NCBI RefSeq assembly: GCF_035046485.1
Contig: NC_085138.1
Location: 92,363,266-92,427,265, forward strand
Direction: 5' to 3'
Origin: Aedes albopictus
Lineage: Eukaryota > Arthropoda > Insecta > Diptera > Culicidae
DNA length: 64,000 bases
The position numbers were made by a program, and so were the translations under genes. Of this stretch, positions 12,074-23,640 are shown in pieces. The notes beneath the pieces were generated by a model. The model did not search any database, was not told where the DNA came from, and saw nothing but the letters and a program-made list of their open reading frames with translations. Numbering within the stretch: position 1 is the first letter of the stretch; each line of letters begins with the position of its first letter.

Positions 12074-12208
12074 TCACAGCACAGAAAAGGTGACAAGAGA
12101 GGTTTTTTTTCTAATTTTGGCAAACGGCAGGGGAGTGCCTTGAGTATGGAACATCGGCAATGGGAGGGGTGAAACCCCCTAAACCCCTCCCTTGTACACG
12201 GACTTGCC
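12074..12208. mobile_element. Decayed copy of the 8175-8315 MITE
   Basis: It matches the interior of the first copy (ttggcaaa.ggc, gaacatcggcaatggg, accccctaaacccc) and ends with ttgtacacggacttg, a mutated form of ttgtgcacgggcttg. The left end is worn. No target duplication could be identified. Confidence 0.65.
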
Positions 12209-12224
12209 TAACAGCATCCTCAAG

Positions 12225-12545
12225 GAGTTCTTTCAGTGACTTTTAAAATAATTTCTACACGTATTACTTAAAGGATTTGCTCAGGGGTTACTCAAGAAAT
12301 TCCCTAAGGGATGACTCCTGGTGGAATCCTTAAAAACATTATTGGAGGAACCATCAAAGGAATTACTGGAGGAGTAATCGAGAAAGACCCTGTAGGGATC
12401 CACAAAGCAATTCCTAGACAAATTCTCAAATAAATTCCTGGAGGAATCCACAAAGAATTTCCTGCAGGAGTTCCTGAAGGAACTCCTGAAGGAGTCCCCA
12501 AAGGAATTATCAAATTAATCGCAGAGGAATTCCCGGATTTTTTTT
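12225..12545 (+). repeat. GGAATTCC-type array, plus orientation
   Basis: Units such as aattcctggaggaatcc and gagttcctgaaggaact repeat every 24-30 bp, in the orientation opposite to the array ending at 12073. The minus-strand frame gives Gly-Ile-Pro repeats, an artefact of the unit. Confidence 0.78.
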
Positions 12546-12882
12546 TATATTCAACATATCTCATTCCTTGCACTACAACCTCTATTCGCCAAATTGGGCA
12601 TCATGAGAGGTTAGTCACTTCGTCTTCGGGAGCGTCCATAAATGTCGTAGCTTTTTGGGAGGAGGGGGTGTTTGTGATTTTGTGACGAAGTGTGGCGATA
12701 GGGGGGTAGGGGTTTGTGATATGCTACGTAGCTTTCTTCTAAGCCTATTGACAAAAACAAATCGTAATTGCCCTCCTGTGGCAATAGGTTCATTTTTGAC
12801 CCAAACGGTATACTACACCAGCGAGCTGTTTCCATCGCCGTGTTAAAGAAAGGCTAATTAAATGTTTAATCTTTTTTTTTTC
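12546..12882. repeat. Dispersed repeat end plus unassigned DNA
   Basis: From about 12629 the sequence reads gggagcgtccataaatgtc and continues through G-rich runs (gggaggagggggtg, gataggggggtagg). This is the same dispersed family seen inverted at about 1500-1640. No gene is visible. The boundaries are uncertain. Confidence 0.45.
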
Positions 12883-12902
12883 ATTTACATCAACGCAAAT
12901 AA

Positions 12903-13768
12903 TTGAGGATCGTAGTAGGCTTCGCCGCGAACGGACGTGTTTCCTCTGCTTGTCACGTTTTTTGCGTTCCGATACTGCCGTTTTCAAAATTTCAATTTTG
13001 AGTGAATGTTTTAAAGTGAAAAGTGATAATTAAAGATATTAATTGAAAAAAGGTGTAGCGCACTCCTAAACGGGGAGCACGAATTTGAGGCACCATTCTC
13101 CAGTGCACTGTTGTGGAGGTTTCTACAAAATTGTGTGCTTTTGCGATTCCGCTCGTAGCATAAAAGCCGGACTACGCCATCCAGAAAGCGACACAGTTTC
13201 GCGTCGTAAAATTAGTCGGAGCCAAGAGAATGCGCGTTTTAAAAAAGCATCCGGAAAGTGGTTCGCGTTACGTTACTGGAAGTTGGAAGTACCGGATCTC
13301 GCTCTTAACGAAGTTCAGTGTCCTGTCTTGCGGTCTCGCGAGGAGCATAATTTCATTGGATTGGATTATTATTTTCGGACCGCACAAACCAGATGGGTGA
13401 GAGATTTCCAATATTCATCATATCAACATATTTAATTACATTATTTACACATTCATATATTCATTTAACCATATCTAACCCATTGGAGCGTTTGGTACGG
13501 TATGTCCACGCATCCTTCCTCCCCTGTAGATTCTAGAATTGCTTCGACGAAAAGCTATCGTTTAAACTCGAGACAATTCCAAGAATCATCTTTGCGGCAA
13601 ATACAACGCAGTAGGCCTGGCCGCTTTGACGCTTGCATCATATCCCTGATATGCTACAGGCCTCAATATTGACAAGAAAAGTAATTGGGCTTAATCTAAC
13701 CTGATTACTTTCCAGGATGCTTTCTCGTACTGGCTGCGTTTGTATTAGATTAGATTAGATTAGATTAG
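12903..13768 (+). mobile_element. Retroposed unit with 20-bp target duplication and (TAGAT)n tail
   Basis: An exact 20-bp direct repeat, atttacatcaacgcaaataa, lies at 12883-12902 and 13769-13788. The right end of the insert is five tandem attag units directly before the second copy. A long duplication with a short-repeat 3' tail is typical of LINE-mediated retroposition. The 866-bp body holds one 116-codon frame (13085-13435) that I do not recognise. It may be an internally deleted LINE or a SINE-like unit. Confidence 0.75.
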
Positions 13769-13914
13769 ATTTACATCAACGCAAATAACAAATAATGGAA
13801 ATAAACGCTAACTTCCTTTCATAAGACATACATAAGGTTACTCTGAAAGGGTTTACGGTGGGAGTCCTATGCGGTTGGGGGCTGGGATCTTATAATGTTT
13901 GGGGTTAAATTATG

Positions 13915-14570
13915 TTTCTTTCTCTAAAACTCCTCCTGGGAATCCTTCAGAAACTCCTTCCAAGAGTTTTGCAGAAACTCCCTTTGGAATTCTTTCAGAT
14001 ATACTCAACGGAAATCTTGCAAGAGTTTCATTCCCATAGGATTTTTTAAGGAATTATGACATTCCTGGACAGTCGAAAAATTTCTTATTTATTTTCTTCA
14101 GGGTTTCTCTGACTAATTCTTACAACAATTTCTTAAGGAGTTCCTCCAGCAATTTTGTGAGGAATTTTTCATGGTATTTTTTCAGGGTTGCCTCAAATAA
14201 TTCGTTACAGGAGGGTAGCATTTCCACAGGATTTCCTTCAGAAAACGTTCTCAGATGGAATCCCTGAAGGAAATTTTAGAGGAATTCCAAAAGAGAAACT
14301 CCTGGAGGAATCTTGAAAGGAAATCGTAGAGAAATTCAAAAAAAAAAAACACCGTGAGGAGCTCCCGGAGAAATTCCAGATGGAACTTTTGGAGAAATCA
14401 TGAATAAACCTCTGGAAAAATCCCATATGGAGCTATTTGTAGAGTCTTTGAAGTAGTGAGTAAATTTCTGAAGAAAACACGGAAGAACTTTTTGAAGCAA
14501 TTCCGGAAGAAATTTCTGAAGAAATCCAGAAATAACTTTTGGAGAATCCCGGAACAGAGAGCATTCCTGG
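13915..14570 (-). repeat. GGAATTCC-type array
   Basis: Imperfect units such as actcctcctgggaatcc, gaaattccagatgg and gaaatttctgaag repeat through this stretch. The orientation changes near 14240. Frames inside it are periodic artefacts. Confidence 0.7.
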
Positions 14571-14699
14571 AGCGATGGCATTTCACCGTAGCGATTCACT
14601 GGGGCGTCAGTTTATCGACCATTTTTTACCACACCAAGAAGCCAGTTTCTCTTATTTTGGGTGGGGTAGACCAAGCGCTAGTGTGTGCTCTTGCTCGTT

Positions 14700-15960
14700 C
14701 ACGCAAAACTCGATGTACACAGCGCAACGAGTAACTTTCACGCAGCGACCGAAAAGACAAAAGAATTTTCACGCAAATTTGTGTAACAGCGGATCAGCAC
14801 ATTTTTTGTGTTGATCCAGTCGTACACAAATATGTGTGTGTGTGTGTGTGTGTGTGTGTATACAATTCAACTCCCACTGTCCGGCAGTGGTATTATGGAA
14901 GAAAGATGTCTGCAGTTGTCTGTATGGTTTTTAATGAATTTCATACTCACAACTGAAATCATCTTTAGCCTGGGAGTTGAAAGGTGATAGCTCTGTTGGG
15001 ATCCAGTGACCCGTTTCAGAATGTCTGGTTACTCACGTCCATTCCGAGGTCACTTTCACTTACAACAAGCCCCGCATGTGTGCATTACCGTTATCAAATG
15101 GATAATGATAATGCAAACACACTTCCTGCTTCAAAGGTAACCTTCGAAACTGGCACGTATTTAGTTCAATTTGAAGTAGTAACGATAATCAGAACATTCT
15201 CACCGGAATCCATCCAAGGTAGCGCTACCATCACCATGGGAACGTCGTAACCGCGCAGATCGGCTGCTCCTCAGCATGCTCTCGTCTCACCACCATCGCG
15301 CACGCATTCAGTCATCATTAGAACACACGTCACTTGACCTCTCACATAATTATGAATATGAAGCCACACTGTTTGATTCTGGACCCACTCGCGAATCATT
15401 GATAGCGTGGTGTACCGACCGACTCGCGAATCTGACATACCAGCGAAAAACGCGAAAAACTACGAAAAAACAGAAACCAAACAAAATCACATCGCAACTA
15501 TTTTATAACAGAAAAGCTACTTAATGATAACACGCGGGGTTGACGGTTTATTTCGACACTTTCTATACGAGCTTCGGCACTTCTTGTGTGAACCCCCTGC
15601 TGGCAGCGGCATTCAATTACGTACAAGACACTAAAACTCTTCCGGATGGTGTAGCGCTGCCAGCTGCTCCAGTAACACGGATCCATGTTTGAACACTAAT
15701 CTTCTTGAAAATGATATTTCACACTTTCTCACCCGCGGAAGAGCCATCCGGATGGCGTAGCACCGGCCAAACCGTCAGCGGAATCGCGAAGAAAAAAAAT
15801 ATCAAACGCGAACGAAATGCGACGAGCAGATCAAAACACGTCTGCACGCGGCAACGCCTACTGCGCTCTTGATCCAGTCGTACACAAATATGAGTGAAAA
15901 ATCCTTCGTCTTTTTGATCGCTGCGTGAAAGTTACTCGTGCGCTGTGTTGTTTTATTTGA
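14700..15960. mobile_element. Inverted-repeat element with ~45-bp arms, about 1.25 kb
   Basis: The left arm, with gagtaactttcacgcagcg (about 14729-14748), is matched in reverse complement by cgctgcgtgaaagttactc (about 15918-15936). The flanks acacagcgc and gacgaaggattttt-like sequence also pair. Inside each arm lies gatccagtcgtacacaaata (about 14813 and 15870). A (TG)n run fills 14833-14859. The outer limits and target duplication could not be fixed. The interior frames at 14984-15524 are unrecognised. Confidence 0.6.
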
Positions 15961-16384
15961 GGGTGCGTGAGTGGTGTATTTTCTATTTCTCTTTTCTACA
16001 CTGAGGATATGGACATCTCTGCAAACAGATTATCCACTGGAATCTCATCCTGAATCGCACCAAAATTCCCCCTAAGCTTTCCTCGAACAGAATTCGCCTC
16101 AGAATTTCCCCTTTTTTTTGGAGTTCCACCAGAATTACACTAAAAATTTTATCTGAAACCCCTAGAATCTACGTGTTCCATCTACGCAATCCAATCAGTT
16201 TGTATGCTTTAAAGTAGTATGAAAAAGCAGCACAAAATCTGTAGCATTGAATTATCATTTTGAGTATCACTTAGAATTAACGCATTTTAAAATGAGAAAG
16301 CTCTTTTCCTTAGATTTAATTTGCTATTCAGTGTTTCATCGTACTATTGTATTGCAAAAAATAATGTTAGGTTAGATGTGCTCA
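15961..16384. other. No feature recognised
   Basis: AT-rich DNA with no clear repeat or open frame. Confidence 0.4.
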
Positions 16385-16594
16385 TTTAAGGTGAATATAT
16401 GACGAAGCCACAACTCGAATTTTCAAGAGCACAAATCTGAAGAACCGAATGTCGGTTTGCGCTGAAAAGTTGATCGATTGGTCACCACCAGGGGGCAACC
16501 AATCGATCAACTTTTCAGTTTAAACCGACATTCGGTTCTTCAGATTTGTGCTTTCGAAAATTCGAGGTGTGGCTTCGTTATATATTCACCTTAA
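16385..16594. mobile_element. 210-bp palindromic TTAA-flanked MITE
   Basis: The two halves are near-perfect inverted copies. TTAAGGTGAATATATGACG on the left matches the inverse on the right, ending TATATTCACCTTAA. The inner arms (ccgaatgtcggttt, aagttgatcgattgg) also pair around a short loop (tcaccaccagggggcaa). TTAA at both tips suggests piggyBac-type mobilisation. There is no coding capacity. Confidence 0.85.
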
Positions 16595-17530
16595 AAGATA
16601 AATTTAAAGTTTTTACGAGTAACCAGTCTGGTGACAGCAGTCGGTAACATAAAACGGACAACTCCCATGTTCTGAATGACTAGGACGTCGCTTGTTCACG
16701 TTGGTCGTGGGACAGTTCGAACTACGTCCTCGCAGCGGACCTATTTTTCCTCTGGACTAGCCGACTAGCCCACACACTGAACCAGAGAACCCTTGTCTAC
16801 GTCGTGATTCGGCTCCAAAGATTGTGGTGGTTATTCCGTAGCTTGCTGCTGCTGCTTAGCTCGGACGGCTCATCGGAGCTCGGGCTCGAGTCTACCACTT
16901 TGATTCCGCAACGAACGAACCAAGAATCCAAGAACCAATGTTCACTTGCGTCGAGGCTGGCGCGTCTGCATGCAATACAATATGGCCCTTACCCCTTTGT
17001 CCGCTTCTGCAGAACTACTCGTAAGCTAGTCGTTACTCTGTAGTACCGAAAGAATACGGTTGGGCTAGTTATGGACCTGGGGACTTATTCCAGCCCCCAA
17101 ATTGTATCCCAGCTCCAATACAAATCTAATCCTGAATCCTTAAGAAATAATTCCGGCATCCAATATGTAGTTCAAATGAGCATCTCCAGATGAAATGTTT
17201 CGGAAAAAAATCTTAAATGATTTCATTAAACTTAAGACTGTCGATCGTTTGTAGAATTTTCTTAAATATATTGTAATAATAAAGCTATTAAAACACGCAA
17301 AGTTAAAAATATTCTTACAGTTTTCAGAACAACAAAAGTATTCGCCTTTTCTTGTCAACATTGAAATTTTTCAGCAACATGAAGATTTCTTCGATCGAAT
17401 CAACAAAAATTATAATGGCGGCAAGAAATGTCTACAGGGGTGATTTAAATTTTGTGGCAGGCTAGCGTAAAAAGCTGATTAAGCGCAATATTTCACAAAA
17501 AACCTTTGAAACTATGATTGGCCCAAAGCC
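16595..17530. other. No gene recognised
   Basis: Mixed-composition DNA with a short GCT repeat near 16848. The 79-codon frame at 16804-17043 has no recognisable motif. A 13-bp word, tggcccaaagccc, ends at about 17531 and is found again at about 19015. Confidence 0.4.
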
Positions 17531-18310
17531 CCAAGCCGCTGGTCCAGCCAACGGCAGCTTCCGGGGTGGGCTCAAAAGGCCTCTTTCGACTCCCGGGTCT
17601 TAGGGCGTATGAGAAGGGGGAGCTTTCGGTGTGGCGGACCTAATATACAAAGGTAGTTACCTGATCAACGTTTATTCAGCGGCTTGGTGGAATGGTACAC
17701 AACGGGTCGGTCTCTGTGGCTCACCGGTTGGTGTAGGAGGGTTGCACTTGTGGCGGATTGGTGATGGTGCACTGGACAGCGTGGAGCGATGGCCGTCTCT
17801 GCGAGCGGCGGGCACAAGGGTCCAGCGGACCGGGTGATTCAAACGATGTTCGGTCCGGTAATTTCACGTGGCGGGACAGCTGGTGCCCCCGCGGTGTAGC
17901 GCAAGGCGTGCGCGACGGCGAGGCGGGGCGTTCGGCGGAGATACGGGCCCACCGGCTGGATAGCGGACCTTATGGGCCGCGGGCTTCTCAGTTACACGTG
18001 CGACACTGCGGTGTTTTGGATGGCGGAACGGTTCTCTAGGCAATATGGCCGGCCTTCCGGTGACAAAAAGGGCTTTCAAGTAACGCTGCTGCCCTTCCGG
18101 GTTACCGGGTTCTCCGAGGGAGATTCGGGCCTTACGGTGACAACGGAGGGCCCTCTGGTGGCGAACCGGGCCTTCCGGCGACGAAGCAGGCCTTCCTGCG
18201 GCAAAGCGGGGTTCAGAGTGGTGTCGCTAATGTCGGAATTGACCTTCCGGGAAGATTCCCGGGTATAACAGGCCTGGAGGTGACCAATCGGAATTTCTGG
18301 CTGCGAGAGG
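17531..18310. other. GC-rich island with short imperfect repeats
   Basis: GC content is clearly above the surroundings. Words such as gggccttccggcgacg, ggccttcctgcggcaaag and cttccggtgacaaaa recur at about 25-30 bp. Frames are open on both strands but repetitive. It could be the 5' region of a retroelement. I cannot assign it. Confidence 0.4.
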
Positions 18311-19195
18311 GGCCGAGAGGGTCTTCAAGCAAAGAAAAGTGCTTTCTTCCTGAGCACGAGGGCTAAGATTGGGCCAGCAATCGATCACTTCAGCAAATAT
18401 AGAACACACGTGAGTAACAATTATTCGGCTTCTTGATGCACCTTGATGGTCTGATAATCGGACGATAACTGATCCCGCTCTCAACCGTGGTTTCGCACAG
18501 GCCCCTTTTCATCGTCATTTTGCCATCGAGTGAGCGGGCGATTCTCACTGCATCCGGCCGCATCGATGCCACCTTCACTCCCTTATCAAACTTCGCTACC
18601 CACCTATCACTCGTGTACGTGACCCAACAGCCACGATCGATCAATTCAAATTGAACGTTTTCTAACTTCACAATATTAATCCCTGATTGCCCACACCAAA
18701 CAAAATCTAGTTACCGTTCGGTAACACCTTATACCAAAACATGATGTCTTATAACAAATGTAGTTTGGAGCGCGGGCTTAAGTTTATCTGATTTATATTG
18801 TTTCACACCAAAAGACAGGTAATCATAAAAAAATATTGAACATAAAAAAATCGTAGGCAATGTTCAAAATAACTATGTGCATTGTATTGGTATGCTAGAT
18901 TATAAAAACGTTTTGTTCAAAAAAAAAAAAAATGGAAGCTTCTAATATTTGGAAAATTAATTGGATTCTTTATCGATGTTGAAATAATCCCATATGATGA
19001 ATCTGAACACCAAACTGGCCCAAAGCCCAAATTTGAGCGATTTTATGAATCGCTCATCGGGGGATTTTGTGAGCGCAGCCGTTAAGCAGTTGCCCAGCTG
19101 TCAAATTTGAAATTGATTTTGAGTATCAAAATAAAAGTTACATGTTCTGGGCTTCACAAAAAAGGAATTGACAAACTGGTTTTCACACAGCTCTA
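18311..19195. other. No gene recognised
   Basis: AT-rich DNA. A 93-codon minus-strand frame at 18390-18671 shows no recognisable domain. Confidence 0.35.
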
Positions 19196-19199
19196 CCCT

Positions 19200-19722
19200 T
19201 GCAATGGCTTCAAAACAGTCCACAGCGTGTCCGGATGACTGCACCATTGTAATTGTCTCTTAGCGACAAAAAAAAGTTCACAGCGTGTCTAGATGATCGC
19301 ATCATTGTAATTGTCTCTTAACGACAAAAAAACAGTCCACAACGCGTCTGGATTACCGCATCATTGTAATTGTCTCTTGGCGACAACAAAAAAAAAAGTC
19401 CACAGCGTGTCCGGATGACCGCACCCTTTATTTGTCTCATAACGACAAAAAAAAATAGTCCACAGCGCGTCCGGATGACCGCACCATTGTAATTGTCTCT
19501 TGACAACAAAAAAACAGTCCACAGCGTGTCCAGATGACCGCACCCTTGTATTTGTCTCATGGCGACAAAAAAAAAATCCACAGCGTGTCCGGACGACCGC
19601 ACCCTTTATTTGTCTCATGGCGACAAAAAAATAGTCCATAGCTCGTGCGGATGACCGCACCATTGTAATTGTCTCATGGCAAAAAACAACAGCCTACAGC
19701 GCGTCCGGATGATCGCACCCTT
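19200..19722. repeat. ~60-bp tandem array, about 9 units
   Basis: The unit contains cacagcgtgtccggatga, ccgcaccattgtaattg and tctcttggcgacaaaaaaa. It recurs at 57-63 bp intervals from about 19217 to 19694. Length differences sit in the A-run. Both minus-strand frames of about 100 codons are repeats of the unit, not genes. Confidence 0.9.
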
Positions 19723-20255
19723 GATTCCTGGTGGAATCCTCAAAGGAATTCCTGGAAGAATCTCCCAAGGAACTACTGGAGGAATCATTGAGAAAAATCC
19801 TGTAGGATTTCACAAATGTATTCCTGGACAAATCCTCATATTAGTTTCTGGAGGAATCATTGAAGGAATTCCTGGAGGAATCCAAAATGAAAAATTTGAG
19901 GAACCGTCCACTGAATTCCTAGAGGTATGCACAAAGAATTCATAGAGAAGTCCCCAAAAGAATATTCAAATTGTTCTCAGATTCGCGAAAGTTAACGTAC
20001 CTAAAGAAATCTCAGAAAAAATATAAAGTTATTACTGCAGGATTAATAATGGCATCCTCAGAAAAATTACTAGAGGTATTCTCAAAGGGAGTCCTAAATA
20101 AATCGCCGGGGAAATTACTAAATGAATCTTCAACAGTATTCCTCAAGGAATCTTTGAGGAAGTTCCTAAAAGCAACTTCGAAAAAAATCGAAGGAAATTC
20201 CAAAGTTTTTCCTGAAAATCACATAAAAGTATTACTGCAAGAATCCTCGAAATAA
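19723..20255 (+). repeat. GGAATTCC-type array
   Basis: Units such as attcctggaggaatcc and ctcaaaggaattcctgg repeat at about 24-30 bp. The array begins directly where the ~60-bp array stops. Confidence 0.78.
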
Positions 20256-21905
20256 AGATATTCAATGTCCAAGGAAGTCAAGGAAATATTATCGTGAATC
20301 GCACCCGCCATCCTCTGCATGGTCATGCTGAATACACACGCCTTTACAGCATCTATCAACTTAAAAATTGTATCCATACTACCCACATAGCGTGTGATTC
20401 GAATACTATTCCTGACGTAATAATCTGATTCCATTCATACGAAAACATACTGTTGTTGCTCCTACGCTTAACTATTAAATCAGACGCCATGCTTTGTTTC
20501 CATTCATCTCCCCGACTGATTAGAATTCCGTCGTGCATGACGTACTTCCACTTATTTCAACTGACTCCATCCCCAATTCTCGCGAACGATTAACACAATA
20601 ATATGAACCACAACTTACATCCACCCATCACCTCGCTCGCTCATTCCGCCACCAGGAGGAGAGCGCAGTTGATCTTTTGTTGCCCTTGAACATGCCCCAT
20701 AAATAGATTAGGACACCGCCACGCTGTTTCTATGACTGGCTGACAGAGTGAGAGTGGACCGTCCTTTTCCATTGTTCGCCAGTCACCGGAATCTGATCGA
20801 ACCGTGTTGTGTTACGTTGCGGTTCCGGTTTTGATGGATTGCATTCTATTCATATTGTGTGTGGGTGAGAGGTGATGATGAGATGGGTGCCCGTGGGGTG
20901 CGATTTTCGTCGAATGGCTGGCTGCTCGACCCTGTTCATGACCATTCAATCCAGGCCACGGTCCAGTCCTCTCCCGGCACAGCTCAGTGCGGGTGGGGTG
21001 TGTGTGCGCTGTAGGCAAAGCAATACAATGGGAGGACTGATCAATCAACTTTTGATGACGGCTGGAAATGATTGCATTTTTGTTATCTTCTCGAAAGGTT
21101 AAGAACATCGTTGATGAATGATGTGGAATAATCAGGAAGAAAGAAGCGGATTATTATAATGGATTCCATCCTCCAGTTTTTGATTTGCTCAGTTTGCCAA
21201 GTTGAATCTTAATCGTCTTTTTAAAGATGGTGATTAATTAAAATGTACGTAGATTTTTATTTTCTTACAAAATTATTCTTATTCGTTGGACAAGCCGGTA
21301 GAGTACATACCACATCAGATTCATGGTAATTCTGAGTCAACATCATTGTAGTGTCCAGAGGGACACTTCCGAGCACACCAGCCGAATCTTGCAGCCGAAC
21401 GCACGCTCACGTAGAGGAGCGAGACCTTTTCGCACAAAATGCTTTACAAGACTGACGTTTCATTTCAAGTTGACCATTTACTTTGTTTTTCCGGTGGTGC
21501 ATCACCGTAACTGATGCCATATGCCCCATTAATCTTTTTCTCTCTATCTCTCTCAACCCATACATTCTCCCCCTGTCCTACTCTCTAATTGTTTTAAAAA
21601 TTCAAAAAATAAGAATAAAAAACAAAAAAAAATGAATGACGTTCTACCAACATTATAAATCTACATTGAACTTCATTGAAGCACAACTTATAATTGTTTT
21701 ATTTAGAAAACAAAAATAATAAAATCGACCATAATCATTACATTCTCTTAATTTCCAACCAATTTCTTCGAGACCTTGATTAAATCTTCATATAAATATA
21801 TTTTAACCTTGGCTACATTGGCGTTGTTATGCAAATCTCTTACAAGCTTTTTGCAACCTTTGGGTAAGTTAGTCTTCCGAAAAGCCTATTTGATATTCAA
21901 ATCCT
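20256..21905. other. Apparently low-copy DNA, no gene recognised
   Basis: The composition is even and there is no tandem structure. Frames of 60-98 codons at 20356-21514 have no recognised motifs. AT-rich sequence fills 21590-21730. It might be unique intergenic DNA. Confidence 0.4.
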
Positions 21906-23265
21906 TTGAGGTAAGCTTTTCATCATCATCATTATGATTGTCATCATCATCATCATGCAACATATTCTTCATTCGTCATTCTTCATACTTCACATCACAT
22001 CCTGCATCTGCTTTTTTACATCCTACATCATCATAATCATCATCATCATCATCCGTCATTTTTCATCCTGCGTCCTTCACCCTTTATCCTTCAACCTCTA
22101 CCTGCATACTTCATCACCATTATCATAATCATCATCATCCTTCATTCTTCATCTTTCATCATCCTTCAAGCTTCATACTTCATCCTTCATTATCATCACC
22201 ACCATTCTACATGCTTTATCCTTTATCCTTCATCTTACTCCCTATATCGATCATACTTCATCCAACATCTATGCTTTATCTTTCATCCTTCATCGTATAT
22301 CCTTCTTCCTTCGTCCTACATCTTTCTTCCTTCATCCTATATTCTTCATCCTTCATTATCATCATCATCATCACCATGCTTAATCATTTATCATATTCAT
22401 CATCATCCTTCATCCTACATCCTATATCCTCCATTCTTCATCCTACATGCTTCTGCCTTCATCCTTCATCCTACAATATTAATTATTTATCCTTCATCTT
22501 TCATCCACATCATCATGTACCCTTCATACTTCATCATCATAATCATCATGAACATTATCATTATCATCATTATCATCATCATCATCCTTAATCCTTCAGC
22601 CTTCATCATCCTTTATCCTACATCCTATATCCTTTAATCTTCATCCTACATCCTTTTTCCTACATCATTAATTCTTCATCCTCCATCCTACATCATCCAT
22701 TTTTTATCATTCATCTTTCATCCTTCATACTTCATCCTACATAATCCATTATTTATCCTTTATCTTCCATCCTACAACATCATCCTTTATCCTCCATACT
22801 TCATCATCATAATCATAATCATTATCATTATCATCATCATCATCATAATCATCATCATCATCATCATCGTCATCCTTGATCCTTCATCCTACAATCTATA
22901 TCCTACATCCTTCATCCTACATCTTTCTTCCTTCATCTTACATTCTTCATCGTTAACCCTTCATACTTCATCCTGCATCATCTACTCTTCATCTTCATCT
23001 TCATGCCCTTCACTCTTCATCCTACACCCTTTTTCCTTCATCCCTCATCCATTCACACTTCATCCTACATCGTTCATCCTTCACACTTCATTCAACATCT
23101 TTCCTTTACCTTTTATCTTTTATCCTACATTCTATATCCTTCTTCATCCTACATTTTTCTTCCTTCATCCTACATACTTCATCATCATCATTCTACATCC
23201 TTTATCTTTTATCTTCCTTCTTACATCCTTCAGTCTCTACATCATCATCATTAACATCCTTCAAC
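21906..23265. repeat. 1.35-kb compound CAT/CCT microsatellite
   Basis: The plus strand is almost entirely interspersed tcatcatcatc, ttcatcctacatcc and tcttcatcct words with strong pyrimidine bias. Long plus-strand frames at 21934-22591 and 23003-23254 are His/Pro/Ser/Ile strings imposed by the repeat and are not genes. Confidence 0.92.
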
Positions 23266-23640
23266 CTAAATTGACTTGATTGTTGCGGCAAACTCTCTCG
23301 GGGGAATTTTATGTTGCCACCTTCGGCGGCGGCGTGAATCGGCTTGACTAGAATATGACCTTGAAGTCATCATTTGCGAAGCAAAGAAGCTCTCAGTATA
23401 CTCTTGAATTTATAGGCTGAGCTTTTTCATGACCAATGTTGACATTAATGACATTTGAATGCCCATTTTTTTTTATTCCTGCTCATCTCTGCGACCAGTT
23501 AGTAGACAGATTGTGACATTGCCCGTGTTCTCAGTGTACCCACTACATGCCGTTTTACTCCTTTTCCATTGGAGGCTATAATAAATCGATTTTGATACAG
23601 TTCTTCAAAATCTATCAAACTTGATAATGAGGACGCCCTA
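23266..23640. other. No feature recognised
   Basis: Short mixed-sequence spacer between the microsatellite and the next array. One GC-rich patch, ccaccttcggcggcggcg, lies near 23316. Confidence 0.4.

Noticed and set aside
19318..19663. Two minus-strand frames of about 100 codons
   Set aside because: They are the ~60-bp tandem unit read in two phases.
21934..23254. His/Pro/Ser-rich plus-strand frames
   Set aside because: They are imposed by the CAT/CCT microsatellite.
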